This document shows positions 27,142 through 35,697 of a stretch of 64,000 nt of DNA, piece after piece (position 1 is the stretch's first letter; each line of letters opens with the position of its first letter). Under the pieces are notes generated by a model. The model was not told the origin of the DNA, searched no databases, and was given only the letters and a program-made list of their open reading frames with translations. Source of the stretch: Candidatus Babeliales bacterium (GTDB lineage Bacteria > Babelota > Babeliae > Babelales > Vermiphilaceae); assembly GCA_020050795.1 (NCBI GenBank), contig JAGVKD010000005.1:1-64000 (forward strand), given 5' to 3'. Position numbers and translations under genes: made by a program.

Positions 27142-27543
27142 CTAAGCAATAAGATGCAGAATCACTGCGAGTAGCCCATTGACCACCATGCCCCAGGCAA
27201 CATCCGTTACCACCACAGCCCATGGCCATTGTGCGAGCACTGCATAGTTACTCAAATCATAGACTCCATAGATCACCAGTCCATACATCCCACCCATGCA
27301 AAATGCATAGACTATCGATCCATTCTCGGTTCGAGGAAGCACAAAAATAATTGAACCAAGGACTATGAGAGCCCAAGCCCCGAGTGATGCAAGCCAATCA
27401 GGAGAAATCGATCCGCCTGCCATGCGAGCCAGGTGGCCAAGATGAGTTGCATAGAATGAGCTCATGATTCCGCCCAACCAGATCACGTCCATGGTGATGA
27501 GCGCCACCAATCCTATTGAAAATACTTTGAGGAATCTAAACAT
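27142..27543 (-). CDS. DUF2177-family integral membrane protein
   Basis: A 133-residue protein of four hydrophobic helices. It resembles the DUF2177 family: N-terminal VALITMDVIWLGGIMSSFY with the conserved D-x-x-W motif, a middle YAFCMGGMYGLVIYGVYDLSNYAVLAQWP, and the closing VVTDVAWGMVVNGLLAVI. The biochemical role of the family is unknown. It lies 15 bases downstream of eno on the same strand and may be co-transcribed with it. The family call is from memory of these motifs. Confidence 0.7.
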   Translation of the reverse strand: MFRFLKVFSIGLVALITMDVIWLGGIMSSFYATHLGHLARMAGGSISPDWLASLGAWALIVLGSIIFVLPRTENGSIVYAFCMGGMYGLVIYGVYDLSNYAVLAQWPWAVVVTDVAWGMVVNGLLAVILHLIA

Positions 27544-27558
27544 ACAAAAGTCTTTCGT

Positions 27559-28812
27559 TTAAAATTCTACATTCATCAAAAGCTGATCTTCTATCTGCAA
27601 CAAGCGATTATACTTCGCCATACGTTCGCCTCGTGAGCAACCACCCGCTTTTATTTGCGGTGCACTCACGCCCGTTGCCAAATCAGCAATGAAGGAATCA
27701 TTCGTTTCGCCAGAACGGTGAGAAACGACCACGGCGAGATTTTGCTCTTGGCATAATTTCACTGCCTGCAAAGTTTCGGTCACTGTACCAATTTGATTTG
27801 GTTTGATCAAAACCGCATTGGCAACTTCCTGCCGCAACCCTTCCCAGATGCGCACGGGATTAGTCACAAAAATATCATCGCCAACTAGCTGCGTTTTTCC
27901 ACCGAGTCGCTTTGTCATCTCTTGCCAGCCGATCCAATCATCTTCACCAAGACCATCTTCTATTGAATAAATTGGATATTCGCTGATCAATTTCTCATAC
28001 CAATCAATAAGCTCGGATGAATCGTAGCGCTTACCTTGGAGCATGTATAATTTTTTATCGGGAGTATAAAGCTGGCTTGCCGCAACATCAAGCGCAATCA
28101 TCACGGTCCCTTCATAGCGATCTTGAACGCGCCGGATTGCTTCCATGAGAGTGTCGAGCGCCTCTTTCTCGTTTTCAAAATTGGGCGCAAAGCCACCTTC
28201 ATCACCCACCGCGACTGAATCTCCTCGCTTGTGCAAAATTTCTTTCAGCGTTTGAAAAACAGTCACGCCAAGCTCAACGGCAGATCGAATGCTCGGCATT
28301 CCAATCGGCATGATCATAAATTCTTGCACAGAGAGATTGTTGTTTGCGTGCGCGCCGCCATTAATCACATTGAACATCGGACATGGGAGCGCCACTGTTT
28401 CATGTCCGCACAAGTAGCCGATGAGTTCGTACGGTTCTAATTCTTCAATCAAAGCCTGCGCTTTGCATACCGCAATACTAACCGGCAAAATAGCATTTGC
28501 GCCTAAATGGGATTTGTTTTCAGTATCATCCATCTGAATCATAATTGAATCAGCTTCAACCGTATCTGGCTCTTTGCCAATCAGAGACGGTGCAATAAAG
28601 TGCTCGATATGTGAAATGGCTTTTTGCACCCCCTTGCCCATATACCGGTCATCACCATCGCGAAGCTCTAAGGCTTCATACCTGCCAACTGATGCTCCTG
28701 ATGGCGTTGCAGCAGTCACCATGCGACCATCCGAGAGAGTGAGCATCACTTCAACCGTTGGCCAACCGCGCGAATCTAAAATTTCTGAAGCCTCTATCTT
28801 CGCAATATTCAT
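27559..28812 (-). CDS. eno: Enolase
   Basis: Converts 2-phosphoglycerate to phosphoenolpyruvate. The 417-residue protein shows the full signature: SRGWPTVEV, SGASVGRYEALELRD, NGGAHANNNLSVQEFMIMP, the metal ligands in ALDVAAS, SIEDGLGEDDW and LVGDDIF, the catalytic Lys in VLIKPNQIGT, and SHRSGETNDSFIADLA. AAGGAA precedes the ATG. A minus-strand TATAAT (28859-28864) lies about 45 bases upstream, so eno probably has its own promoter after the aspS terminator. Confidence 0.97.
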   Translation of the reverse strand: MNIAKIEASEILDSRGWPTVEVMLTLSDGRMVTAATPSGASVGRYEALELRDGDDRYMGKGVQKAISHIEHFIAPSLIGKEPDTVEADSIMIQMDDTENKSHLGANAILPVSIAVCKAQALIEELEPYELIGYLCGHETVALPCPMFNVINGGAHANNNLSVQEFMIMPIGMPSIRSAVELGVTVFQTLKEILHKRGDSVAVGDEGGFAPNFENEKEALDTLMEAIRRVQDRYEGTVMIALDVAASQLYTPDKKLYMLQGKRYDSSELIDWYEKLISEYPIYSIEDGLGEDDWIGWQEMTKRLGGKTQLVGDDIFVTNPVRIWEGLRQEVANAVLIKPNQIGTVTETLQAVKLCQEQNLAVVVSHRSGETNDSFIADLATGVSAPQIKAGGCSRGERMAKYNRLLQIEDQLLMNVEF

Positions 28813-28858
28813 CCATTTCCTTTTTCACTTTTATATTTTTTAGTTATAGAAAACATAC

Positions 28859-28864
28859 ATTATA
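28859..28864 (-). promoter_or_regulatory. Probable -10 box of the eno promoter
   Basis: Minus strand reads TATAAT exactly, 47 bases before the eno start codon and just beyond the aspS terminator. No convincing -35 box is visible, since the T-run of the terminator lies at that place. Confidence 0.4.
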
Positions 28865-28873
28865 ATAACGCAC

Positions 28874-28912
28874 AAAAAAAGCCCGTCATTTTCTAGCAAA
28901 AAATGACGGGCT
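28874..28912 (-). terminator. Intrinsic terminator of aspS
   Basis: A perfect 13-bp stem, AGCCCGTCATTTT (28880-28892) with AAAATGACGGGCT (28900-28912). On the minus strand it is followed by a T-run (complement of 28874-28880). It ends transcription coming from aspS. Confidence 0.9.
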
Positions 28913-28933
28913 CTATAACAAAATCTTCTGATC

Positions 28934-30706
28934 TTATTCTTTTTCTAACGGCATCAAACGCAGTCCATACTCGCGCAACTTTTCAGTCTCAACCGGCGTT
29001 GGCGCCTGCATGAGCGGATCATATCCTCGTTGCGTTTTTGGAAATGCGATCACATCCCGAATTGATTGTGAGTTCGAGAGCAACATTGCAAAGCGATCAA
29101 GACCAAGAGCGACACCGCCGTGTGGCGGAAATCCAAACTCCAGTGCTTCAAGCAAGAACCCAAATTTTTGTTGCGTTTGCTCATTGGTCAGCCCGAGCAT
29201 ATCAAATACTTTTTGTTGCATTTCGCGGTTGTGGATACGAATTGAACCACCACCAAGTTCTGTGCCATTGAGTACCACATCATAGGCGCGCGCTCTCATC
29301 TCACCAGGTTGCAACTTCTCCCAACCAGGTTGCGGCGCAGTGAATGGATGATGTGCTGCATTGTAACGCTTGGTTTCTTCATTGTATTCAAACAATGGAA
29401 AGTCGGTAACCCACAAAAAGTTAAATTTATTTTCTGGAATCAAATTAAATTCTTTACCCATTGCCAAGCGAATACGACCAAGAACTTCCCACGCTTGTTT
29501 GTATTTACCCGCAACTAAAAAGAGTGCGCTGCCTGGGCCAAATGTTGGGAATATTGTTTTGATACGCGAGACAAAATCTGCTGGCAAAAATTTGCTCACG
29601 GGAGATTCAAGCTGGCCATCTTTGCCATAGCGAATCCAAAGCAATCCTTTTGCACCAAATTTTTGTGCTTTTGGCACCCAGCCATCAATTTCTGATCGAG
29701 TGAATTCATGGTTTTCAACATGCAATGCGCCAACCTTGCCACCTTTATCGACAATTGCGCGCACGAAACTCAATTCACTGTCTGCAAACCAACTGGTCAC
29801 ATCTGAAATTTTGAGCTCAAAGCGTCTGTCTGGCTTATCGCACCCATACTGCATATATGCATCATCATAGTTCATGCGATCAAACGGAATCTTAATCTCA
29901 ATATCAAGTACCTGTTTCATCACGTGCTTGAGCATGCCTTCAATAACATTTTGTATGTCTTGCTCGTTGATGAAAGACATTTCCAAGTCGACCCGCGTAA
30001 ATTCTGGTTGACGATCGGCACGCAAATCCTCATCACGAAAACAGCGTGCAATTTGGAAATACTTTTCCATACCACTTGCCATCAACAACTGCTTATAAAG
30101 CTGTGGTGATTGCGGCAGCGCATAGAATTGACCAAGATGCAAACGTGATGGAACCAAAAACTCACGTGCGCCCTCTGGCGTAATTTTAGTCAGTATGGGA
30201 GTTTCAATTTCATAAAATTCTTGTTTATGCAAAAATTCACGCATTGCAAAAGTGAGGTTGTTGCGCATCGTAAACTTTTCAAGCATCTCTGGGCGACGCA
30301 AATCAATGTAGCGGTACTTGAGACGAATCTCTTCATCTACTTGGTGTGCATCATCAAGATTGAATGGCAATGGTTTGGATGTATTTAAGATAGTCAGTTC
30401 ATCCGCCTGCAACTCCCACTTGCCCGTAGACATATTTGCATTGACTGTCGCGGGGGTCCGGTCAACTACGGTGCCTGAGACCGCAATCACAAATTCTGAA
30501 CGGAGGGTGTGAGCCAGTTTGGCAGCATCCCCAGATGAATCGAGATTGAAAACTACCTGCATAAGACCAGAGCGATCTCGCAAGTCGATAAAAATAAGGC
30601 CGCCATGATCACGGCGACGATGTACCCAACCTGCTAAATGTATTTTCTTGTTTAATTGTGCGGCACTTACTTGGCCACACCCTATGGTACGTTCAAATGC
30701 TTGCAT
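28934..30706 (-). CDS. aspS: Aspartyl-tRNA synthetase, probably non-discriminating (tRNA-Asp and tRNA-Asn)
   Basis: Class II synthetase of bacterial type, 590 residues: N-terminal OB-fold ([21 protein letters not shown]), motif 2 ([23 protein letters not shown] region), a GAD insertion domain, and motif 3 ([13 protein letters not shown]). His34 in RRRDHGG is the residue typical of non-discriminating enzymes such as that of Pseudomonas, where E. coli has Leu. Together with gatB at 59967 this suggests mischarging of tRNA-Asn followed by amidation. I start at ATG 30706 after AAAGG; the upstream in-frame extension has no conserved sequence. Confidence 0.95.
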   Translation of the reverse strand: MQAFERTIGCGQVSAAQLNKKIHLAGWVHRRRDHGGLIFIDLRDRSGLMQVVFNLDSSGDAAKLAHTLRSEFVIAVSGTVVDRTPATVNANMSTGKWELQADELTILNTSKPLPFNLDDAHQVDEEIRLKYRYIDLRRPEMLEKFTMRNNLTFAMREFLHKQEFYEIETPILTKITPEGAREFLVPSRLHLGQFYALPQSPQLYKQLLMASGMEKYFQIARCFRDEDLRADRQPEFTRVDLEMSFINEQDIQNVIEGMLKHVMKQVLDIEIKIPFDRMNYDDAYMQYGCDKPDRRFELKISDVTSWFADSELSFVRAIVDKGGKVGALHVENHEFTRSEIDGWVPKAQKFGAKGLLWIRYGKDGQLESPVSKFLPADFVSRIKTIFPTFGPGSALFLVAGKYKQAWEVLGRIRLAMGKEFNLIPENKFNFLWVTDFPLFEYNEETKRYNAAHHPFTAPQPGWEKLQPGEMRARAYDVVLNGTELGGGSIRIHNREMQQKVFDMLGLTNEQTQQKFGFLLEALEFGFPPHGGVALGLDRFAMLLSNSQSIRDVIAFPKTQRGYDPLMQAPTPVETEKLREYGLRLMPLEKE

Positions 30707-30813
30707 GGAACAACCTTTATCCGGAGAAATAAACTTATGCGCAATAAGCCCAATAGTAGCATAAAAAGGGGGGATTGATAAGCAGAAGCCCCAATTTATC
30801 AAGGCTCACTCTC

Positions 30814-30843
30814 TTGACTCGTAACTACCCCGACAACTATATT
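30814..30843 (+). promoter_or_regulatory. Candidate promoter for the J-domain gene at 30880
   Basis: TTGACT (30814-30819), an 18-bp spacer and TATATT (30838-30843), each one base from consensus, 36 bases before the start codon. Confidence 0.55.
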
Positions 30844-30879
30844 CATGTTTAAGGGAATATATTAAAAAAAGAGGGGAAT

Positions 30880-31581
30880 ATGAAAATACAGTCACTCACC
30901 TTTAAAGGCCTCGGCCTGCTGCTCTGCCTCAGCGCACTAATCAATGCAGAAGAGTTTGAATTTCATAATAAAACCAAAACACCGGTAAGAGCTGCTCTCG
31001 GTAATGCCGCAAATCCTCCAAACGATCGCTCGCTTCTAGTTGTTGAACCTGATGGATTGGTGAAGGGAACCGTTAACAGCGCTGAAAGGCCACAATTTTT
31101 AATTATAGATCGCGATGTTAAGTACCTCTATCAACTTAATGCTGCACCTGGCAAGGTAGTCAAACTCAAACTCACCACTGGCTTGTTTGGAAACAAAATA
31201 GAACTCGCGCCACAACTTCTTTTGAATAACATCAAAAAAGATGAAATCGTATTAATTGGTAGTGGCACGGCTCCGCTCCCAAAACCAACATCCCAAAAAT
31301 TAACACCTCAAATGCTTCTTGGAGTCCAACAAGATGCATCGAATGCCCAAATTCTTGGCCTCGATAAAAATCCAGGATTAGCTCCTGCAAAAGCATATCG
31401 ACAACTGACTCTAGAATGGCATCCTGATAAAATAGGCACCCCGCAGGAGTCGGCTGGTGCAAAAGCAGCTTTCGCAAAATACGGGATAAAAGATCCTGCC
31501 GAACAAAAAAAGATGGCAACTGATGTATTCACCGTCATTTCAAACGCCTACGAAAAATATAAAAAAGATATGAAGTTATAA
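30880..31581 (+). CDS. Exported protein with C-terminal J-domain, paralog 1
   Basis: A signal peptide (LGLLLCLSALINAEE, cleaved near residue 23) leads to a beta-rich domain (about 24-130), shared with the genes at 34225 and 35218. A DnaJ-like domain follows: MLLGVQQDASNAQILG, KAYRQLTLEWHPDKI with the HPD triad at 181-183, then DVFTVISNAYEKYKKD. J-domains stimulate Hsp70 ATPases, which are normally cytoplasmic, so export of one is odd: the target could be a host Hsp70 if it is secreted. The J-domain has an insertion between helix I and helix II compared with DnaJ. GAGGGGAAT precedes the ATG. Confidence 0.8.
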   Translation: MKIQSLTFKGLGLLLCLSALINAEEFEFHNKTKTPVRAALGNAANPPNDRSLLVVEPDGLVKGTVNSAERPQFLIIDRDVKYLYQLNAAPGKVVKLKLTTGLFGNKIELAPQLLLNNIKKDEIVLIGSGTAPLPKPTSQKLTPQMLLGVQQDASNAQILGLDKNPGLAPAKAYRQLTLEWHPDKIGTPQESAGAKAAFAKYGIKDPAEQKKMATDVFTVISNAYEKYKKDMKL

Positions 31582-31589
31582 GAAAAGGA

Positions 31590-31618
31590 AAGAGGGACTG
31601 AATGTCAGCCCCTCTTTT
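31590..31618. terminator. Intrinsic terminator between converging genes
   Basis: AGAGGGACTGA (31590-31600) pairs with TCAGCCCCTCT (31604-31614), with one A-C mismatch, and TTTTT follows. It ends the J-domain gene and perhaps also the converging oxidoreductase gene. Confidence 0.8.
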
Positions 31619-31650
31619 TCATTTCTAGAACTTAAATGCCGATAACCTGC

Positions 31651-32766
31651 TTAGAGGTCCTCATTAAGAGCTTCAATCAAAGCATCAAATCTTAGGTATG
31701 GTAAGCCAACCAAATGCTCAACATTTCCAAGTGGATCAGTTTTTTGTTGAGGGAAGGCAATTCCCACTCCAAAGCATCGAGGTGCAATAATGCCAGATGA
31801 TCTATCATAATTTAGATACAGAGAATCATCACCATTAATCGAAGGCAATTCGTTACGTTCAAATCCTGTAGCACAAATTACTTTTGTGCATTGTGATAAG
31901 CAGGTCTGTAATGCTTCCGGCGTGTTATAAACACGAGTAAGATTTGCAGGAGGATTCACTTCGAGCACTGTTTTTGCCCACGTTGCAACCTCACCTTTTA
32001 ACCCTGCTTCTTGCCATGCAATACCACGGCGCATTGGCACTTGATATACAATCGGTTTTTTGTAGAGATTCACAATCTGAGAAACAGAAAGTTCTGTCAG
32101 ATGTTTGACAATCAACAATGCAGAATGTCCGCTGCCGATAACAACCACCTTATCTTCTGGCTTGACGTGTGATGCCAAGGAAGCTTTATCAAGAGCTTCA
32201 TCAACAGGTATTTGTGGAATTCCATCAGCACGAACAATGCGCGGATGAGCTCCCGTTGCTAAAACAACATAGTCAGATTTAACTGTCGCTGTGTTGGTTT
32301 GAATAGACCAGAAATCATTATGGAAAGTTAACCCGGTCATTTGATCTTTAAGGGCAACAACTTTTGTTCGGAAATAATTAGTGATATCTAAAAACGGATC
32401 AACAATTGCCTTAAGCAGTGGTGCTTGATCGGGGTGAAGGGTGTAGAGCTGATCTATTGCAGGGCTTTTGACTTCACCAAAAGCTTTGCATCCTTCGAGC
32501 AATGCTATGTATTGGCGCACGGTTCCATTGCCTGGCACCTCCTGATAGAGTTTGCCCATTCTGCCCACACTAAAGTCTGGATCAATCCATAGAATTTTAT
32601 CGGGAGAAACACCATTATCAAGAATGATACCTACAGCAAGAATACCTGTTGGCCCTGCGCCGACAACAGTCCATGATACGTGAGATGGAATTTCGCCGCA
32701 CCTAGAAACACTATTTATGCACAAAACAAATGCGGCAAGACTCAATACTATATTAATTTTTTTCAT
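31651..32766 (-). CDS. Exported FAD-dependent oxidoreductase
   Basis: After a signal peptide (MKKINIVLSLAAFVLCINSVSRCGE) comes a Rossmann FAD-binding start (WTVVGAGPTGILAVGIIL), the second motif YVVLATGAHPRIV, an NAD(P)-like GSGHSALLIVKHL, and a late CATGFERNELP. This is the layout of flavin monooxygenase or thioredoxin-reductase-like proteins. Substrate is unknown. There is no twin-arginine motif, so the flavin would have to be bound after Sec export, which is uncommon. It is divergent from the AhpD-like gene and close to other exported redox-like proteins. GAGGAT lies before the ATG. Confidence 0.8.
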   Translation of the reverse strand: MKKINIVLSLAAFVLCINSVSRCGEIPSHVSWTVVGAGPTGILAVGIILDNGVSPDKILWIDPDFSVGRMGKLYQEVPGNGTVRQYIALLEGCKAFGEVKSPAIDQLYTLHPDQAPLLKAIVDPFLDITNYFRTKVVALKDQMTGLTFHNDFWSIQTNTATVKSDYVVLATGAHPRIVRADGIPQIPVDEALDKASLASHVKPEDKVVVIGSGHSALLIVKHLTELSVSQIVNLYKKPIVYQVPMRRGIAWQEAGLKGEVATWAKTVLEVNPPANLTRVYNTPEALQTCLSQCTKVICATGFERNELPSINGDDSLYLNYDRSSGIIAPRCFGVGIAFPQQKTDPLGNVEHLVGLPYLRFDALIEALNEDL

Positions 32767-32885
32767 ACTTTTTTATCCTCAAGTTGTGAATATATTTATA
32801 TTTTTCTTGCGCGGGTAATATTACAAAAGTTAACCAATTTAAGCAATCTTAAAAAAGCTAGAATCCAATCTTTTAAGGAGAATTC

Positions 32886-34112
32886 ATGATCAAAATTAAT
32901 GCCTATGCTCTCATCTTGTTAACAACGAGTAGTATTCCTTTTTTCATTAAAGCCGAAAGGGCCACTCCGTCCGCTCGCCCTCATATTTCTGTGCGAGAAG
33001 ATATCCCCGGTATACGATCTCTCTTTCTTTTTCGACCAGAGACAGCAAGGCCTCTTATTGAATTGTCCGACATATTATTAGCACGCGAATCTTCATTGTC
33101 CCGCGCAGAGCGTGAAATCATTGCATCGTTCGTTTCATATTTAAATGAATGTAAATTTTGTTGCACAATACACACCGCGATAGCTGTCCACTTGCTCGAT
33201 GGTGATGCAAAAACACTGCAAGCTGTGAAGGATGATTATCTCTCTGCATCCATATCTGAAAAATTAAAAACATTGCTCACAATCGCTGCGAAGGTCCAAA
33301 AAAATGCGAGATCAGTGACAGATGAAGATGTTCAACGAGCTCGCGATCAAGGTGCAACCGACATTGAAATTCACGATGCCGTTTTAATTGCAGCAGCTTT
33401 TTGCATGTACAATCGATATGTTGATGGATTAAGAGTCTGGACCCCCGATGATCCAAAAATGTATGCAGAAAGAGCTGCACTTGTTGCTCAACATGGATAT
33501 ACAAACCTTCACATACCAGCATTAAAAAAAATAAAAAAACAAAATTCAGCCCGTCCTCACATCTCTGTGCAAGAAGATATCCCCGGTATACGATCTCTCT
33601 TGGCCCTCAGACCAGAAATTGCAAAAGTTCACAGCGAATTAGTTGGAACATTATTAGGAGGCGAATCCACGTTGCTCCGCGCAGAGCGCGAAATTATCGC
33701 AGCATTTGTTTCATATCTCAATGAATGCAAATGGTGTTGTACAATGCACACTGCAGTAGCAGTGCACCTTCTCGATGGAGAAGCAAAAGTTCTGCAAGCC
33801 GTAAAAGATGACTATCTCTCTGCACCTATATCTGAAAAATTAAAAACATTACTCACGATCGCCGCGAAGGTCCAAAAAAATGCGCGATCAGTAGCCGATG
33901 AAGATATTCAACACGCTCGTGATCAAGGGGCAACTGATATAGAGATTCATGACACCGTTTTAATCGCAGCTGTCTTTTGCATGAATAATCGGTATGTGGA
34001 TGGATTGAGAGCTTGGACTCCTGATGATCCAAAAATATATGAGGAAAGAGCCGCTCTTATTGCTCAACATGGATATGGAATCAGCACTAAGGGTGAATTA
34101 AAAGTCGATTAA
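32886..34112 (+). CDS. Exported protein with two tandem AhpD-like (carboxymuconolactone decarboxylase-fold) domains
   Basis: The signal peptide (to about residue 24) is followed by two copies of the same domain of about 190 residues. Each starts RPHISVxEDIPGIRSL, carries an AhpD-type site (Cys89-x2-Cys92-x3-His96 and Cys281-x2-Cys284-x3-His288), and ends RVWTPDDPKMY or RAWTPDDPKIY. In AhpD the paired Cys reduce peroxide-detoxifying partners. A fusion of two copies may fold as an internal dimer. The copies are very similar, including SEKLKTLLTIAAKVQKNARS in both, so duplication is fairly recent. AAGGAGAATTC precedes the ATG. Confidence 0.82.
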   Translation: MIKINAYALILLTTSSIPFFIKAERATPSARPHISVREDIPGIRSLFLFRPETARPLIELSDILLARESSLSRAEREIIASFVSYLNECKFCCTIHTAIAVHLLDGDAKTLQAVKDDYLSASISEKLKTLLTIAAKVQKNARSVTDEDVQRARDQGATDIEIHDAVLIAAAFCMYNRYVDGLRVWTPDDPKMYAERAALVAQHGYTNLHIPALKKIKKQNSARPHISVQEDIPGIRSLLALRPEIAKVHSELVGTLLGGESTLLRAEREIIAAFVSYLNECKWCCTMHTAVAVHLLDGEAKVLQAVKDDYLSAPISEKLKTLLTIAAKVQKNARSVADEDIQHARDQGATDIEIHDTVLIAAVFCMNNRYVDGLRAWTPDDPKIYEERAALIAQHGYGISTKGELKVD

Positions 34113-34201
34113 AAATAACGTGCCTATCCACCAGTAAGAAGCAATCCGCATTCTATTGCCTTACAGCTTCAAAGGTAATTATATTGGTATCTAGGAGACT
34201 A

Positions 34202-34207
34202 TATAAT
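34202..34207 (+). promoter_or_regulatory. Probable -10 box for the J-domain gene at 34225
   Basis: A perfect TATAAT 17 bases before the ATG, overlapping the ribosome-binding region (AAAGGGGG at 34210-34217). No good -35 box is seen, and the leader would be only about 10 bases. Confidence 0.35.
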
Positions 34208-34224
34208 TAAAAAGGGGGAAACGA

Positions 34225-35073
34225 ATGAAGATTAGTCCATTTAAACATCTCAGCCTGCTGCTATGCCTGAGCGCAATGATCAACGCAGAAGAATTCGAGT
34301 TGCAGAACAACACATCATCTTCCATAAAAGCAGCGCTCGGATCGACATCAAATCCACCAAGCGCAAGCAAGGCTCGATTCCTCGTTCCTGGAGAAAAATT
34401 AAGAGCAACGATCAGCAGTTATGAAAAACCGTATCTTTTAATTTTAAAGGGCGATGATAAGCAGGAATATCAATTTAATACTGCATCGGGACAAAATATT
34501 AAACTCAATGCCGTATCTTCATATGCAGGCAGAGTTGATATCGTGCCACAAGCAATCTCAAATAATGTGAGCAAAGAAGCAATTGTATCCGTGGGATCTG
34601 GATCCATAGCGTATGTTCACCAACCAGCCCCTGTTTCTTCATCAACCCCTTCAGCGACGAACCCCTATGCCTATTCACCAACACCTCCTACACAACAACC
34701 GGTAACTGCTTATCCACTTCTTGGTTATGGCTCAGGGACATATTCACCACAACCAAATCCATATGTGCAAACGCCACCGGCACCTGCTGCGCAACCAAAA
34801 GTGAGTCCCTATGCCCTTCTTGGTGTTTCACAAGGTGCAACAGCTGCGCAAATTCTTGGCGTCGCTCAATATGGATCAACCGTAAAAGCGTATCGGCAAC
34901 GTTCACTCGATTGGCACCCTGACAAAATAAATACCTCGGTTGCCGCAAAAGTAGCATTCGCACGATATGGAATAACAAATCCAGAAGAGCAAAAAAAACT
35001 GGCAACTGATGTGTTCACGCTCATTTCAAATGCCTATGCGCAACTCAAAGAAGAAGAAGCAAAACTCAAATAA
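34225..35073 (+). CDS. Exported protein with Pro-rich linker and C-terminal J-domain, paralog 2
   Basis: Paralog of the gene at 30880 with the same signal region (LSLLLCLSAMINAEEFE) and beta-rich N-terminal domain. Here a Pro/Tyr/Thr-rich linker of about 65 residues (for example YAYSPTPPTQQPVTAYP) separates it from the J-domain: YALLGVSQGATAAQILG, KAYRQRSLDWHPDKI with HPD at 231-233, and DVFTLISNAYAQLKEEE. The long linker suggests a flexible tether. Same inference and same caveats as paralog 1: Hsp70 partner unknown, location outside the cytoplasm inferred from the signal peptide. Confidence 0.8.
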   Translation: MKISPFKHLSLLLCLSAMINAEEFELQNNTSSSIKAALGSTSNPPSASKARFLVPGEKLRATISSYEKPYLLILKGDDKQEYQFNTASGQNIKLNAVSSYAGRVDIVPQAISNNVSKEAIVSVGSGSIAYVHQPAPVSSSTPSATNPYAYSPTPPTQQPVTAYPLLGYGSGTYSPQPNPYVQTPPAPAAQPKVSPYALLGVSQGATAAQILGVAQYGSTVKAYRQRSLDWHPDKINTSVAAKVAFARYGITNPEEQKKLATDVFTLISNAYAQLKEEEAKLK

Positions 35074-35090
35074 AAAGAAACATGTTTTTA

Positions 35091-35124
35091 AGAAAGAGGA
35101 GCTGAAAATTCAGTTCCTCTTTCT
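35091..35124 (+). terminator. Strong hairpin terminator after J-domain paralog 2
   Basis: A 16-bp stem, 35091-35106 with 35109-35124 (one G-T pair), contains its own T-rich 3' arm (TCCTCTTTCT). It sits 17 bases after the stop codon. Confidence 0.75.
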
Positions 35125-35217
35125 CATTCCAAGGCAAGACGATACCCCTATTGCTTACCAGGTCAAAGCTACGTATATTGGGTACCGAAATTTAATATCA
35201 CTTAACAAGGAGATCGT

Positions 35218-35622
35218 ATGAAAATGCAGTCATTAACTCTCAAAGCCCTTGGCATGATCCTATTGCTAAGCGCAACCATGTATGCAGAAGAATTTGCGTT
35301 TCATAACAAAACCAAAGAGCCCGTATCAATTGCTCTGGGTTCCGCACACAATCCTCCAACCCTTAATGATCTTCAAGAAGTTGGTCCAAATAAAATAACT
35401 CAAGGCATTGTTAATATCAGCAAGGATGATGCGGCACAACTGCTTTTGGTTTTAAATAATGATGTTAAATTTGTATTTCAGTTAAATTCTGCGCCCGGCA
35501 AAGCCGTTAAGCTCAAATTGACTACAAGTTTGCTCAATGGAAAAATCGATCTCGAGCCACAAATCGCTCTGAATAACATCAAAAAAGATGAAATCGTTCT
35601 CATTGGAGCTGGCTCAATTTAA
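35218..35622 (+). CDS. Exported paralog of the J-domain proteins, lacking the J-domain
   Basis: The 134 residues match only the N-terminal half of the genes at 30880 and 34225: signal peptide (LGMILLLSATMYAEEFAF), FHNKTKEPVSIALGSAHNPP, VFQLNSAPGKAVKLKLTT and IALNNIKKDEIVLIGAGS. The protein stops exactly where the linker to the J-domain would begin, and a terminator follows, so it appears to be a stand-alone single-domain version, not a recent frameshift. AAGGAG precedes the ATG. It is closer to paralog 1 than to paralog 2. It might compete with or pair with the J-domain forms; function unknown. Confidence 0.78.
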   Translation: MKMQSLTLKALGMILLLSATMYAEEFAFHNKTKEPVSIALGSAHNPPTLNDLQEVGPNKITQGIVNISKDDAAQLLLVLNNDVKFVFQLNSAPGKAVKLKLTTSLLNGKIDLEPQIALNNIKKDEIVLIGAGSI

Positions 35623-35649
35623 TCAAATCGTAAAGATTAAATATAAAAA

Positions 35650-35680
35650 AAGCGGCGCTGAATTTTAGCGCCGCTTTTTA
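35650..35680. terminator. Bidirectional intrinsic terminator
   Basis: AAGCGGCGCT (35650-35659) pairs perfectly with AGCGCCGCTT (35667-35676), flanked by A-run and T-run, so it works for the plus-strand gene at 35218 and the converging gene at 35698. Confidence 0.88.
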
Positions 35681-35697
35681 ATTTCTGGAATAATTTC

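Noticed and set aside
30707-30802. Longer N terminus for AspRS
   Set aside because: The extra 32 residues are hydrophobic and unlike the family; a good ribosome-binding site supports ATG 30706.
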